Shown here piece by piece: positions 1 through 9,642 of a stretch of DNA of 64,000 nucleotides; within the stretch, counting starts at the first letter, position 1, and every line of letters starts with the position of its first letter. The stretch covers positions 62,001 to 126,000 of the forward strand of contig NZ_SSOD01000001.1 in NCBI RefSeq assembly GCF_004801305.1, written 5' to 3'. Below the pieces are notes generated by a model that was given only the letters and a program-made list of their open reading frames with translations, searched no databases and was not told the DNA's origin. Source of the DNA: Pseudothauera rhizosphaerae. Lineage in GTDB: Bacteria; Pseudomonadota; Gammaproteobacteria; Burkholderiales; Rhodocyclaceae. The position numbers and the translations under genes are program-made.

Positions 1-366
1 GATGTCGCAGGCGCTCGCCAGCCCCATGCCGCCGCCCAGGGCCGCGCCATGCACGCGGGCGATGGTGGGCTTGTCCATCCCGGCCAGCGTGCGCAGCATG
101 CCGGCGAGCTTCATGGCGTCGGCAAAGTTCTCCGCTTCGCTCGCCGCGCCGGCGGCCTTCATCCAGTTCAGGTCCGCGCCGGCGGAGAAGCTCTTGCCGC
201 GCCCGGCCAGTACCACCACGCGCACCGCGTCGTCCGCATCGAGCTGCCGGCAGGCCGCGGTGAGGTCGGCGATCAGTTGCGCGTTGAAGGCGTTGTGCAC
301 GTCGGGGCGGTTCATCCACACCGTGGCCACGCCGGCCTGCAGTTCGATTTCCAGGGTTTCGTACAT
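1..366 (-). CDS. Enoyl-CoA hydratase/isomerase family protein, C-terminus cut by window edge (liuC-like)
   Basis: Only the first 122 residues are present. The N-terminus begins METY-like (MYETLEIELQAG) and carries crotonase hallmarks: the oxyanion-hole region GRGKSFSAGADLNWMK near residues 55-70 and the second loop HGAALGGGMGLASACD at the window edge. Crotonases hydrate or isomerise enoyl-CoA thioesters. Lying downstream of the methylcrotonyl-CoA carboxylase carboxyltransferase gene on the same strand, it is best read as methylglutaconyl-CoA hydratase (LiuC) of leucine breakdown, although crotonase substrate cannot be fixed from this fragment. The start has a good GAGGAGACGAG ribosome site. 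A toxin-antitoxin pair separates it from the upstream liu genes. Confidence 0.85.
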   Translation of the reverse strand, partial: MYETLEIELQAGVATVWMNRPDVHNAFNAQLIADLTAACRQLDADDAVRVVVLAGRGKSFSAGADLNWMKAAGAASEAENFADAMKLAGMLRTLAGMDKPTIARVHGAALGGGMGLASACDI

Positions 367-394
367 CTCGTCTCCTCGCCTCGTCGGGGGCGTT

Positions 395-823
395 TCACTC
401 ATTTCCGGTTTCAAACCAGTTTTCCAGCCGCAAGCCTTCGAAAGGCTCGAAATCGCGGGTATTGCGCGTCACCAGCACCAGATCGCGGGTGACGGCGATG
501 GCGGCGATCTGGGCGTCCAGCAGCGGCGGCGTCCGCCCGCTCGCCAGCAGGCGAGCGCGTTCGCGTGCCAGCCATCCGGCCGCCTCGGCATCGAAGGGCA
601 GAACCGGCAGCCCGCCGGGCGCGAACAGGCCGCGATAGCCCTCGCGCAGGTAGCGGGCACGCGCCGTGTCGCCCAGCATCTCGACCCCGGACCACAGTTC
701 CAGATAGACGATGCTCGCGGTCACGCTGTCGCGCTCGTGGCGCCGGACCGTGGCAACCAGCGACGGATTCGGCCGGGGCCGCATCAGTTCGGACAACACG
801 TTGGCGTCGAGCAGGTATTTCAT
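395..823 (-). CDS. vapC: VapC/FitB-type PIN-domain ribonuclease toxin
   Basis: A 142-residue PIN-domain protein. It opens with MKYLLDANVLSELMR, where the first acidic residue is the conserved Asp at position 6. Further conserved acids follow at YLELWSG and in LLDAQIAAIA, with the closing TRNTRDFEPF. PIN toxins are Mg-dependent RNases that cleave tRNA, rRNA or mRNA until bound by their antitoxin. The start ATG overlaps the stop of the upstream antitoxin gene (ATGA), which is typical translational coupling of a toxin-antitoxin operon. The pair sits between two liu catabolic genes on the same strand, so it is probably a later insertion. RNA target unknown. Confidence 0.88.
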   Translation of the reverse strand: MKYLLDANVLSELMRPRPNPSLVATVRRHERDSVTASIVYLELWSGVEMLGDTARARYLREGYRGLFAPGGLPVLPFDAEAAGWLARERARLLASGRTPPLLDAQIAAIAVTRDLVLVTRNTRDFEPFEGLRLENWFETGNE

Positions 824-1188
824 TTACGTCGCGGGCGGTAGGGACGGGCCGGTTCGGCGGCGATGGGCGCGCTGGCCACCGCATCCAGCTCGGCGTAGTC
901 GTCCGAGCTGAAATCGATGCGTGGGGCGAAGGCTTCCCGGTCCCGTGCGGCATCGAGTTCCGTTTCGCTCAAGCCCTCGAGATCCGCGGGCATGCGGGCA
1001 CGCCAGTCGTCCAGACCGGCCATCCACGACGGCGCGGCCTCCGCCGCGCGCACAAGGCGGTCGTATTCCGTCACCGAAACCAGTACCGCGACCGGCCTGC
1101 CGCGGCGGGAGATTGTGACGGTGCGCTCGGTCTCGGCCTGATGGATCAGCGCGGGCAGATGATTCTTGGCATCGGCAATCGAGATCAT
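820..1188 (-). CDS. Phd/YefM-family antitoxin
   Basis: A 122-residue antitoxin. The N-terminal DNA-binding half reads MISIADAKNHLPALIHQAE and then VTISRRGRPVAVLVSVTEYDRL, the classic Phd/YefM fold signature. The acidic, disordered C-terminal half (about residues 60-122) should wrap the PIN toxin encoded immediately downstream. The start at 1188 was preferred over an in-frame GTG at 1200 because GGAG lies at the right distance upstream of this ATG, and MISIADAKN is where the family usually begins. Probably represses its own promoter through the inverted repeat just upstream. Confidence 0.88.
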   Translation of the reverse strand: MISIADAKNHLPALIHQAETERTVTISRRGRPVAVLVSVTEYDRLVRAAEAAPSWMAGLDDWRARMPADLEGLSETELDAARDREAFAPRIDFSSDDYAELDAVASAPIAAEPARPYRPRRK

Positions 1189-1202
1189 GGGCAACTCCAC
1201 AA

Positions 1203-1237
1203 ATAGCCATCTACATGGCCATTTTAGACGATACTCC

Positions 1238-1249
<12 letters not shown>
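1203..1249 (-). promoter_or_regulatory. Putative autoregulated promoter/operator of the toxin-antitoxin pair
   Basis: Read on the minus strand, a TAAAAT -10-like hexamer lies at 1226-1221 with a weak TTTCGG -35-like hexamer 17 bases upstream. An inverted repeat AATAGCCAT-ctac-ATGGCCATT (8 of 9 arm positions complementary) overlaps and follows the -10, where a Phd-type antitoxin would bind. The promoter overlaps the 3' end of the carboxyltransferase gene. Function is inferred from position. Confidence 0.45.
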
Positions 1250-2845
<1,596 letters not shown>

Positions 2846-2886
2846 GTCTCCTCGTCCTCGTGGGTTCGGGATTGTGCTTGTATGGG

Positions 2887-3489
2887 TCAGAAGCCGCCGG
2901 TGGCGAGCCAGCGTTCGATCTGCGGGATGCGGTCCACGCCCCAGAAGGGTTCGCCGTCGATGATGACGAAGGGCGAGCCGAACACGCCCCGTTCGATGGC
3001 CTGGGCGCATTCGTCCTTCAGGCGCTGGCGGATGGCCTCGCCGGCGAGGGCCTCGGCGAGTGCCGCGCGGTCGGCGCCGGCGGCTGCCGCGATGTCCAGC
3101 ACCGCCGCTTCCTGGGAGATGTCGCGGCCATCCACGAAATAGGCGCGCAAGGCGGCAAGCGCGAAGCGGCGGGCCAGCGCCGGGTCATTGTCCTCCAGCC
3201 AGTAGTACGCCCGGGCGGCGACCTGGGTGCCGATGGGGAAGGCTTGGGGGATGCGGCAGGTCAGGCCGAGGAAGCGGGCCGAGCGTTCGAAGTCGCGCTT
3301 CGCATACTCGCCCTTGAGGGGCTTGGAGGGCAGCGGCACGTCGCCGGTGACCTTGTACACCGCGCCCAGCAGGTAGGGCCGCCAGCGCGCCGTGCGGCCG
3401 TGGGCCTCGGCCAGGGCGTCGATCTTCTCGGCCATGAAATAGCCGTAGGGGGAGGAGAAGTCGAAATAGAAGTCGATCGGTTCGGCCAT
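2887..3489 (-). CDS. DsbA-family 2-hydroxychromene-2-carboxylate isomerase-like protein
   Basis: A 200-residue member of the kappa-GST/HCCA isomerase branch of the thioredoxin superfamily. It begins with [14 protein letters not shown], in which the Ser of SSPY replaces the redox cysteines, and ends with [20 protein letters not shown], the usual cis-Pro and C-terminal signature. Known members use glutathione to isomerise aromatic ring-cleavage products, but many members inside beta-oxidation clusters have no assigned substrate. Here it is transcribed between an acyl-CoA dehydrogenase and the carboxyltransferase gene, so a role in acyl-CoA or aromatic acid metabolism is possible but unproven. 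Confidence 0.82.
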   Translation of the reverse strand: MAEPIDFYFDFSSPYGYFMAEKIDALAEAHGRTARWRPYLLGAVYKVTGDVPLPSKPLKGEYAKRDFERSARFLGLTCRIPQAFPIGTQVAARAYYWLEDNDPALARRFALAALRAYFVDGRDISQEAAVLDIAAAAGADRAALAEALAGEAIRQRLKDECAQAIERGVFGSPFVIIDGEPFWGVDRIPQIERWLATGGF

Positions 3490-3530
3490 CGTTCAGTCTC
3501 CGCCTGCGCCGGCAGGCCAGTGCATAAAGA

Positions 3531-3602
3531 AAGTTCCGCGGACACCCCCGGACATGGAGAGGGAGGCAGGGAGTCCCGGAGGCGTTGGGGTCCGCGGAAC
3601 TT
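3531..3602. repeat. Intergenic palindrome inside the liu operon
   Basis: The 121-base gap between the acyl-CoA dehydrogenase and the isomerase-like gene holds an inverted repeat with 13-base perfect arms, AAGTTCCGCGGAC (3531-3543) and its complement (3590-3602). Further G/C pairing inside brings a potential stem across about 72 bases. There is no U-run, so it is not a standard terminator. It could be a REP-like element, an mRNA processing site or an attenuator. Confidence 0.6.
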
Positions 3603-3610
3603 GGTAAGGG

Positions 3611-4744
3611 TCAGTCCGCCAATGCCCGGCCGATCACCAGGCGCTGGATGTCGGAAGCGCCTTCGTAGATCTGACACACCCGCACGTCCCGGTAGATGCG
3701 CTCGACCGGGAAGTCGCTCACGTAGCCGTAGCCGCCGTGCACCTGGATGGCATCGGAACACACGGACTCGGCCATCTCCGAGGCGAACAGCTTGGCCATG
3801 GAGGCTTCCTTGAGGCAGGGCCGGCCCGCGTCCTTGAGGCTGGCGGCGTGCCACACGAGCTGGCGCGCGGCCTCCAGCCGGGTCGCCATGTCCGCGAGGC
3901 GGAAATTCACCGCCTGGTGCTCGAAGATGGGCTTGCCGAAAGCCTCCCGCTCCTGGGCGTACTTCACCGCCGCTTCCAGCGCGGCGCGGGCCATGCCCAG
4001 ACACTGGGAGGCGATGCCGATGCGCCCGGCTTCCAGGTTGGAGAGCGCAATGCGGTAGCCCTCGCCTTCCGCGCCGAGCAGGTTCTCCGCCGGGATGCGG
4101 CAGTTCTCCAGCAGGATCTGCGCCGTGTCGGACGCCTTCTGGCCCATCTTGTCCTCGATGCGGGCGACGATGTAGCCGGGCGCATCGGTGGGCACGATGA
4201 AGCAGGAGATGCCCTTCTTGCCGGCGCTCTTGTCGGTGACCGCGAACACGATGGCCACGTCCGCCTCGCGCCCGGTGGTGATGAACTGCTTGACGCCGTT
4301 CAGCACCCATTCGTTGCCGTCACGAACCGCGGTGGTGCGGATGGCCGAGGCGTCCGAACCCACATGGGGTTCGGTGAGGCAGAAGCAGCCCAGCTTCTCG
4401 CCGCGCGCCAGGGGCTTGAGCCACTTCTCCTTCTGGGCATCGTTGCCGAAGCGCGCCGGGATGCCGCAGGCGAGCGAGTTCTGCACGCTGACGATGGTCG
4501 ACGTGGCGCCGTCGCCGGCCGCGATCTCTTCCAGCGCCAGCACCAGGCTCATGTAGTCCATGCCCGCGCCGCCCCATTCCTCCGGCACCACCATGCCCAG
4601 CGCGCCGAGTTCGGCGAGTTCCTTCAGCGCCTGGCGGGGGAAGGTGTGGTCGCGGTCCCATTCGGCGGCGAAGGGGGCCAGGCGCTCCTGCGCGAAGGCG
4701 CGCAGGGAGTCGCGGATCATTTCCTGTTCCTGGGTCAGTATCAT
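3611..4744 (-). CDS. Acyl-CoA dehydrogenase (short/branched-chain type)
   Basis: A 377-residue flavoprotein of normal ACAD length, converting an acyl-CoA to the 2-enoyl-CoA and passing electrons to ETF. Signatures are [16 protein letters not shown] (FAD/substrate contact), [12 protein letters not shown], and the C-terminal [20 protein letters not shown] followed by [10 protein letters not shown], whose Glu matches the catalytic base of short-chain and medium-chain enzymes. This differs from the isovaleryl-CoA dehydrogenase encoded further upstream, so the two probably handle different substrates, for example butyryl- or 2-methylacyl-CoA. It shares strand and operon with thiolase and liu genes. 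Confidence 0.9.
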   Translation of the reverse strand: MILTQEQEMIRDSLRAFAQERLAPFAAEWDRDHTFPRQALKELAELGALGMVVPEEWGGAGMDYMSLVLALEEIAAGDGATSTIVSVQNSLACGIPARFGNDAQKEKWLKPLARGEKLGCFCLTEPHVGSDASAIRTTAVRDGNEWVLNGVKQFITTGREADVAIVFAVTDKSAGKKGISCFIVPTDAPGYIVARIEDKMGQKASDTAQILLENCRIPAENLLGAEGEGYRIALSNLEAGRIGIASQCLGMARAALEAAVKYAQEREAFGKPIFEHQAVNFRLADMATRLEAARQLVWHAASLKDAGRPCLKEASMAKLFASEMAESVCSDAIQVHGGYGYVSDFPVERIYRDVRVCQIYEGASDIQRLVIGRALAD

Positions 4745-4779
4745 TTTTTCGTGTCTCCTCCTGCGCTCATGACATTGCC

Positions 4780-4854
4780 TGTGGGAGCGGCCTTGGCCGC
4801 GATGCGGCCCGTGGCAAACCCATGCCCCGCATCGCGGGCAAGCCCGCTCCTACA
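4780..4854. repeat. REP-like inverted pair overlapping the thiolase stop codon
   Basis: Two opposed repeat units, TGTGGGAGCGGCCTTGG (from 4780) and ATCGCGGGCAAGCCCGCTCC (from 4831), resemble the well-known pseudomonad REP motif GGGAGCGGGCTTGCCCGCGAT. The distal arm runs to 4854 and includes the thiolase stop codon at 4852-4850. It fills most of the gap before the acyl-CoA dehydrogenase gene. Such pairs fold as hairpins and can stabilise upstream mRNA or serve as IS targets. Confidence 0.7.
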
Positions 4855-6040
4855 GCAGCTCCACCGCCAGCGCCGTGGCTTCGCCGCCGCCGATGCACAG
4901 GCTCGCCACGCCGCGCTTCTTGCCGTACTGGCGCAGCGCGCCCAGCAGGGACACGACGATGCGCACACCCGAGGCGCCGATGGGGTGGCCCAGGGCGCAG
5001 GCGCCGCCATGCACATTCACCCTGTCGTGGGGCAGGTTCAGTTCCTTCATGGCGGCCATGGTGACCACGGCGAAGGCTTCGTTGATCTCCCACAGGTCCA
5101 CGTCCCCGGTCTGCCAGCCGGTTTTCGCCAGCACCTTCTGGATGGCGCCCACCGGGGCGGTGGTGAACCAGGCCGGTTCCTGGGCGTGGGTCGCATGGCC
5201 CACGATGGTGGCGAGCGGCTTCACGCCCAGGCGATCCGCGGTGGAGCGGCGCATCAGCACCAGCGCCGCCGCGCCGTCGGAAATGGAACTGGAGTTGGCG
5301 GCAGTGACCGTGCCGGTCTTGCTGAAGGCGGGCTTGAGCGTGGGGATCTTCTCCAGCTGGGCCTTCAGCGGCTGCTCGTCCTTGTCCACGACCACCTCGC
5401 CCTTGCGCCCGGCGACGGTGACCGGAGCCACTTCCCACTGGAACAGGCCCTCGGTGATGGCCTTCTGCGCGCGCGTCGTGGAGGCGACGGCGAACTCGTC
5501 CTGGGCGGCGCGGGTGAAGTCGAAGTGCGTGGCGCAGTCTTCGGCGAAAGTGCCCATCAGGCGGCCCTTGCTCTCTTCCGAATAGCGGTCTTCCAGGCCG
5601 TCGAAGAACATGTGGTCCAGCACCTGGCCGTGGCCCAGGCGGTAGCCGCCGCGGGCCTTGGGCAGCAGGTAGGGGGCGTTGGACATGGATTCCATGCCGC
5701 CGGCGACCATGACCTCGTTGCTGCCGGCGAGCAGCAGGTCGTGGGCCAGCATGGTGGCCTTCATGCCGGAGCCGCACACCTTGTTGATGGTGGTGCAGCC
5801 GGCCGCCAGCGGCAGGCCCGCGCCCAGCGCCGCCTGCCGCGCCGGGGCCTGGCCCACGCCGGCGGGCAGCACGCAGCCCATGATCACTTCCTGCACCTTG
5901 TCGGCCGGAATGCCGGCGCGCTCCACGGCGGCGCGGATGGCCGCGGCGCCGAGCTGCGGGCCGGTGAGGGAGGAAAGATCGCCCTGGAAGCCGCCCATGG
6001 GCGTGCGGGCGGCGGAGACGATGACGATGGGGTCGGACAT
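4850..6040 (-). CDS. Acetyl-CoA C-acyltransferase (thiolase)
   Basis: A 396-residue thiolase, catalysing reversible condensation or thiolytic cleavage of acyl-CoAs. The acyl-accepting Cys is in NKVCGSGMKATM (about residue 93), the His in HGGACALGHPIGASG, and the second catalytic Cys in SLCIGGGEATALAVELL at the C-terminus. The length and GGMESMSNAPY are typical of AtoB/PhaA-like enzymes. In this operon it would cleave acetoacetyl-CoA from leucine or other beta-ketoacyl-CoAs. It could also feed PHB synthesis, since a PHB synthase gene lies 3.6 kb away. Substrate range cannot be read from the sequence. Confidence 0.9.
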   Translation of the reverse strand: MSDPIVIVSAARTPMGGFQGDLSSLTGPQLGAAAIRAAVERAGIPADKVQEVIMGCVLPAGVGQAPARQAALGAGLPLAAGCTTINKVCGSGMKATMLAHDLLLAGSNEVMVAGGMESMSNAPYLLPKARGGYRLGHGQVLDHMFFDGLEDRYSEESKGRLMGTFAEDCATHFDFTRAAQDEFAVASTTRAQKAITEGLFQWEVAPVTVAGRKGEVVVDKDEQPLKAQLEKIPTLKPAFSKTGTVTAANSSSISDGAAALVLMRRSTADRLGVKPLATIVGHATHAQEPAWFTTAPVGAIQKVLAKTGWQTGDVDLWEINEAFAVVTMAAMKELNLPHDRVNVHGGACALGHPIGASGVRIVVSLLGALRQYGKKRGVASLCIGGGEATALAVELL

Positions 6041-6103
6041 GGTGAGGCTCCTGTGAAGTCCTGGGTATGTTCGTTCGAATGGTGGTGCCCGGGTTAGCAG
6101 GTC

Positions 6104-6203
6104 CCTTCCCCTTCAAGGGGAAGGACAGGATGGGGATGGGTCATCCGGTGTATCGCTTGGTCAAGACCCATCCCCTCCCCGGCCCTCCCCTTGAAGGGGA
6201 GGG
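6104..6203. repeat. Three-hairpin palindromic repeat, copy 1
   Basis: Between the thiolase and isovaleryl-CoA dehydrogenase genes are two 10-1-10 palindromes, CCTTCCCCTTCAAGGGGAAG (from 6104) and CCCTCCCCTTGAAGGGGAGG (from 6183). They flank a third stem formed by GGGGATGGGTC (6132-6142) and GACCCATCCCC (6165-6175). The same architecture recurs at 61840-61948, and a related one at 56956-57042, so this is a dispersed intergenic element, not a gene-specific regulator. Confidence 0.8.
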
Positions 6204-6214
6204 AGAAAACCCTG

Positions 6215-7387
6215 CTACAGCGTCTCGGCGAACAACTCGCGGCCGATCAGCATGCGGCGGATTTCGCTGGTGCCGGCGCCGATCTCGTACAGCTTTGCAT
6301 CCCGCCACAAGCGGCCCACCGGATACTCATTGGTATAGCCCACGCCGCCCAGGGCCTGGATGGCCTCGCCGGCCATCCAGGTGGCCTTCTCGGCGGAATA
6401 CAGGATGGCGCCGGCCGCGTCCTTGCGCAGGGAGCGGGCGTGGTCGGCCCGGTCGCAGGCCTGGCCCACGGCGTACACATAGGCACGGGTGGCGCTCCAG
6501 GTGGAATACATGTCGGCGAGCTTGCCCTGCATGAGCTGGAATTCGCCGATGGGGGTGTCGAACTGCCTGCGCTCGTGCAGATAGGGCACCACCGCATCCA
6601 TACACGCGGCCATGATGCCCAGCGGGCCGCCGGAGAGCACCGCGCGCTCGTAGTCCAGGCCGCTCATCAGCACCTTGACGCCACCGCCCACCTGGCCCAG
6701 CACGTTCTCCTCCGGCACTTCCACGTCGTCGAAAAACAAGGGATAGGTGTTGGAGCCGCGCATGCCCAGCTTGTCCAGGTGGGTGCCGTGGCTGAAACCC
6801 TTCATTCCCTTCTCGATGATGAAGGCGGTGATGCCCTTCGGCCCGGCCACGGCGTCGGTCTTGGCATAGACCACCAGCGTGTCCGCGTCGCCCCCGTTGG
6901 TGATCCACATCTTGGCGCCGTTCAACACGTAGCGGTCGCCCTTCCTGTCGGCGCGCAGCTTCATGCTCACCACGTCGGAACCGGCGTTGGGCTCGCTCAT
7001 GGCGAGCGCGCCCACGTGCTCGCCGGAGATCAGCCTGGGCAGGTATTTCTGCTTCTGCGCCGCGTTGCCGTTGCGGCGGAGCTGGTTCACGCACAGGTTG
7101 GAATGCGCGCCGTAGGACAGGCCCACCGAGGCCGAGGCGCGGGAGATTTCTTCCATGGCGATGATGTGGGCCAGATAGCCCATCTCCGTGCCGCCGTACT
7201 CCTCCTCCACGGTCATACCATGCACGCCCAGGTCGCCGAGCTTCTTCCACAGGTCGGCGGGGAATTCGTTCACCCGGTCGATCTCGGCCGCCCGCGGCGC
7301 GATCTCCGCGGCGCAGAAGTCGCGCAGCGTGTCCCGCAGCATTTCGATGGTCTCACCCAGGTTGAAGTCCAGGCTGGGAATGTTCAT
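6215..7387 (-). CDS. liuA: Isovaleryl-CoA dehydrogenase
   Basis: A 390-residue acyl-CoA dehydrogenase. It oxidises isovaleryl-CoA to 3-methylcrotonyl-CoA, the step before the carboxylase in leucine breakdown. Family-specific marks are [53 protein letters not shown], where the Glu of YER matches the displaced catalytic base of isovaleryl-CoA dehydrogenases, and C-terminal [13 protein letters not shown] in place of the IYEG found in other ACADs. The start has a GAGGAGACCTCG ribosome site. It follows the thioesterase gene by 36 bases and is probably in the operon controlled from the palindrome at 7950. Confidence 0.93.
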   Translation of the reverse strand: MNIPSLDFNLGETIEMLRDTLRDFCAAEIAPRAAEIDRVNEFPADLWKKLGDLGVHGMTVEEEYGGTEMGYLAHIIAMEEISRASASVGLSYGAHSNLCVNQLRRNGNAAQKQKYLPRLISGEHVGALAMSEPNAGSDVVSMKLRADRKGDRYVLNGAKMWITNGGDADTLVVYAKTDAVAGPKGITAFIIEKGMKGFSHGTHLDKLGMRGSNTYPLFFDDVEVPEENVLGQVGGGVKVLMSGLDYERAVLSGGPLGIMAACMDAVVPYLHERRQFDTPIGEFQLMQGKLADMYSTWSATRAYVYAVGQACDRADHARSLRKDAAGAILYSAEKATWMAGEAIQALGGVGYTNEYPVGRLWRDAKLYEIGAGTSEIRRMLIGRELFAETL

Positions 7388-7423
7388 GTCGAGGTCTCCT
7401 CCACTCTTATTCGATGTATGGCG

Positions 7424-7891
7424 TCAGGCCTTGCGCTCGGCCTTGCCCGCCAGGGCCATGATGGTCTGCTGCATGGTGGCGCACAAGTTCCACTGGCCGT
7501 CCTTCACCGCGAACACGTCGGCGCGGGTGACGATCAGCGTGCGGCCCGGGCGCACCACCTCGCCGCAGGCCACCAGGCGCTCGCCTTCGGCCGGCGCCAC
7601 CAGGTTGAGCTTGTATTCCACGGTGAGCACGCTGGTGTCCGCCGGCACCAGGGAGTTGGCGGCGAAGCCGCCGGCGTTGTCGGCGATCATGCCGACGATG
7701 CCGCCGTGGATGTAGCCGTGCTGCTGGGTGATGTCCTCCCGCCAGGGCAGCTCGATCTCCACGAAGCCCGGCTCCACGGCGAGGATGCGCGCGCCGATCA
7801 GGGCCATGGCCTGCTGGCGCTCGAAGCTCTCGCGCACGCGCTCCGCGTAGTCGGGGTCTCTCGGCTGGAAGATGGGGGCTTCGCGTCGCAT
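7424..7891 (-). CDS. PaaI-type hotdog thioesterase
   Basis: A 155-residue single-hotdog-domain protein. HGGIVGMIADNAGGFAANSL (residues about 53-72) is the PaaI/YbgC thioesterase signature containing the HGG turn and the catalytic acidic residue on the central helix. These enzymes hydrolyse acyl- or aryl-CoA thioesters and often relieve CoA sequestration in degradation pathways. As the first gene after the putative LiuR operator, it is likely co-regulated with isovaleryl-CoA dehydrogenase. Substrate not deducible. GGAGACACG precedes the start codon. Confidence 0.85.
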   Translation of the reverse strand: MRREAPIFQPRDPDYAERVRESFERQQAMALIGARILAVEPGFVEIELPWREDITQQHGYIHGGIVGMIADNAGGFAANSLVPADTSVLTVEYKLNLVAPAEGERLVACGEVVRPGRTLIVTRADVFAVKDGQWNLCATMQQTIMALAGKAERKA

Positions 7892-7949
7892 CGTGTCTCC
7901 TTCGATGGGCGTGGCGTTTGTTGTGAATGAATTCTGTCGTTGTTTTTAC

Positions 7950-7967
7950 GTTTACGTCAACGTAAAC
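7950..7967. promoter_or_regulatory. Probable LiuR operator (perfect 18-bp palindrome)
   Basis: GTTTACGTCAACGTAAAC is a perfect 8-2-8 palindrome in an AT-richer gap between the MerR-type gene and the thioesterase gene. Known LiuR operators in proteobacteria are palindromes rich in ACGTTTACGT-like halves, and an additional TTTTACG precedes this one. Its position upstream of the catabolic genes and next to the regulator supports control of the liu operon. No clear -10/-35 pair was assigned. Confidence 0.7.
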
Positions 7968-7981
7968 TTGCACGCAAAAAA

Positions 7982-8419
7982 TCAGGCCACGCTGCGCATG
8001 CGCTTGTCGAGTTCGGCACGGGCCTGGGCCGCCCCGGCGGCGTTGTCGCCGAGCAGTGCGGAGCATTGGCGTTCGAGCATGTCGATCTCGGCGAGCACCG
8101 CTTCGATGTCCTCGCGCTGCTGCTGGAGGGCGGCCCGGCGCTCGCTGAGCACGCGCTGGAAGCGTTGCAGTTGCGGCGCCGAGTTGCGCACGCCGTCGTA
8201 CATGTCGATCAGCTCCCTGATCTCGGCGAGCGACAGGCCCAGGCGCTTGCCGCGCAAGGTCAGGCGCAGGCGGGTGCGGTCGGCGCGGGTGTAGACGCGG
8301 GCGCGGCCGCTGCGGGACGGGGTGAGCAGGCCCTGGTCTTCGTAGAAGCGGATCGCGCGCGGGGTGACGTCGAATTCGCGCGCAAGCTCGGTAATGGTGT
8401 AGGTTCGTTCGCTGGCCAT
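7982..8419 (-). CDS. liuR: MerR-family regulator, LiuR-like
   Basis: A 145-residue MerR-type protein. The winged helix is YTITELAREFDVTPRAIRFYEDQGLL (residues about 7-32), followed by the wing SRSGRARVYTRADRTRL and a long dimerisation coiled coil (about 80-125). It lacks the cysteine metal-binding loop of metalloregulators, consistent with an organic or CoA-ester ligand. LiuR proteins repress leucine/isovalerate genes in many proteobacteria, and the operon that follows contains isovaleryl-CoA dehydrogenase and methylcrotonyl-CoA carboxylase. It is divergent from the hydrolase gene at 8577; the 157-base gap has an unusually AT-rich stretch at 8470-8520 that probably carries both promoters. Confidence 0.85.
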   Translation of the reverse strand: MASERTYTITELAREFDVTPRAIRFYEDQGLLTPSRSGRARVYTRADRTRLRLTLRGKRLGLSLAEIRELIDMYDGVRNSAPQLQRFQRVLSERRAALQQQREDIEAVLAEIDMLERQCSALLGDNAAGAAQARAELDKRMRSVA

Positions 8420-8576
8420 GATGCCGCCTGTGTCGTGTCCGCCCTGCCATGCCGGCTGCGGAACAGTATCAAGTGATTGTTTTATATAAATAAAAATTTC
8501 GACAACGAAAAAGAGTTAAGCAGATTTCCGGGGTTTGAGCAATGCGCATCGCACCCCGCCCACAGGAGAGACCACC

Positions 8577-9623
8577 ATGACCCAGGCCACCGCCCCCTCC
8601 CCTTCCGCCGCGCTGGCCTACCCCTGGGCCGACCACCCGGCGCCCGGCAGCCTGCGCCCCGTCGCGCCCGGCGTGGGCTGGCTGCGCATGCCGCTGCCCT
8701 TCGCCCTGGACCACGTCAACGTCTGGCTGCTGGACGACGGCGAGGCGCTGGCCGTGGTGGATACGGGCTTCGGCCTGGACGAGGTGCGCGCCCACTGGGA
8801 GGCCGTCCTCGCCGCCGACGGCCGTCCGCTGAAGAAGGTCGTCGTCACCCACTGCCACCCGGACCACCTGGGCCTGGCCACCTGGCTGGCGGCGCGCGAC
8901 GGCGCGAGCATCCTCATGACCCAGGGCGAATTCCTCGGCGGCCACGCCCTGTGGCACCAGTTGCCCGGCCATTGCGTGACGGACATGGTGGAACAGTTCC
9001 GCCGCCACGGCCTGGACGAAGCCCGTTTGCAGGCACTGGCCGGCCGCGGCAACGCCTACCGGCGCGGGGTGCCCGACCTGCCCGCCACCTACAGCCGCCT
9101 CTTCGACGGCGACCAGGTGCGCATCGGCACCTACGACTGGCAGGTCATCGTCGGCTACGGCCACGCCCCCGAGCACGCCAGCCTGTACTGTGAGGCGCTC
9201 GGCATCCTCATTTCGGGCGACATGCTGCTGCCGCGCATCTCCACCAACGTCAGCGTTTTCGCGGCCACGCCGGAGGACGATCCCCTCGGCCGCTTCCTCG
9301 ATTCCCTGCGCCGGATCCGTAACTTGCCCGACGATACGCTCGTGCTACCATCCCACGGAAGGCCATTTCGCGGCATCCGGGCGCGGGTGGAGCAACTCGT
9401 CGAGCACCACCGCGACCGCTGCGCGGAACTGTTGGCGGCATGCACTACGCCACGCTGCGCGGGAGAGCTGCTCGGTACACTATTCCCACGCGAACTGGAC
9501 ACCCATCAGGTCATGTTCGCCATGGGGGAAGCAATCGCCCATCTCAACCATCTTGCAGTGCGGGGAGAGCTCTGCAGGCGGGTCGATGGCGAGGGCGTGA
9601 TTCGTTTCGCAAGAAACGCTTGA
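8577..9623 (+). CDS. Metallo-beta-lactamase-fold hydrolase
   Basis: A 348-residue MBL-fold protein. The metal-binding motif HCHPDH (THCHPDHLGLA, about residue 98) lacks one of the His positions of the most common HxHxDH form but keeps the H-x-H-x-D-H spacing. Later ligands are GYGHAPEHASLY and SGDMLLPR, and PSHGRPF. A C-terminal helical extension follows (about residues 250-348), as in the glyoxalase-II-like/LACTB2 type. It starts after CAGGAGAGACC. It is encoded just before phaC with a 19-base gap, so the two are probably cotranscribed; thioester or hydroxyacyl ester hydrolysis would fit but is not demonstrated. Confidence 0.85.
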   Translation: MTQATAPSPSAALAYPWADHPAPGSLRPVAPGVGWLRMPLPFALDHVNVWLLDDGEALAVVDTGFGLDEVRAHWEAVLAADGRPLKKVVVTHCHPDHLGLATWLAARDGASILMTQGEFLGGHALWHQLPGHCVTDMVEQFRRHGLDEARLQALAGRGNAYRRGVPDLPATYSRLFDGDQVRIGTYDWQVIVGYGHAPEHASLYCEALGILISGDMLLPRISTNVSVFAATPEDDPLGRFLDSLRRIRNLPDDTLVLPSHGRPFRGIRARVEQLVEHHRDRCAELLAACTTPRCAGELLGTLFPRELDTHQVMFAMGEAIAHLNHLAVRGELCRRVDGEGVIRFARNA

Positions 9624-9642
9624 ACGAGGAGCACGAAAATAA

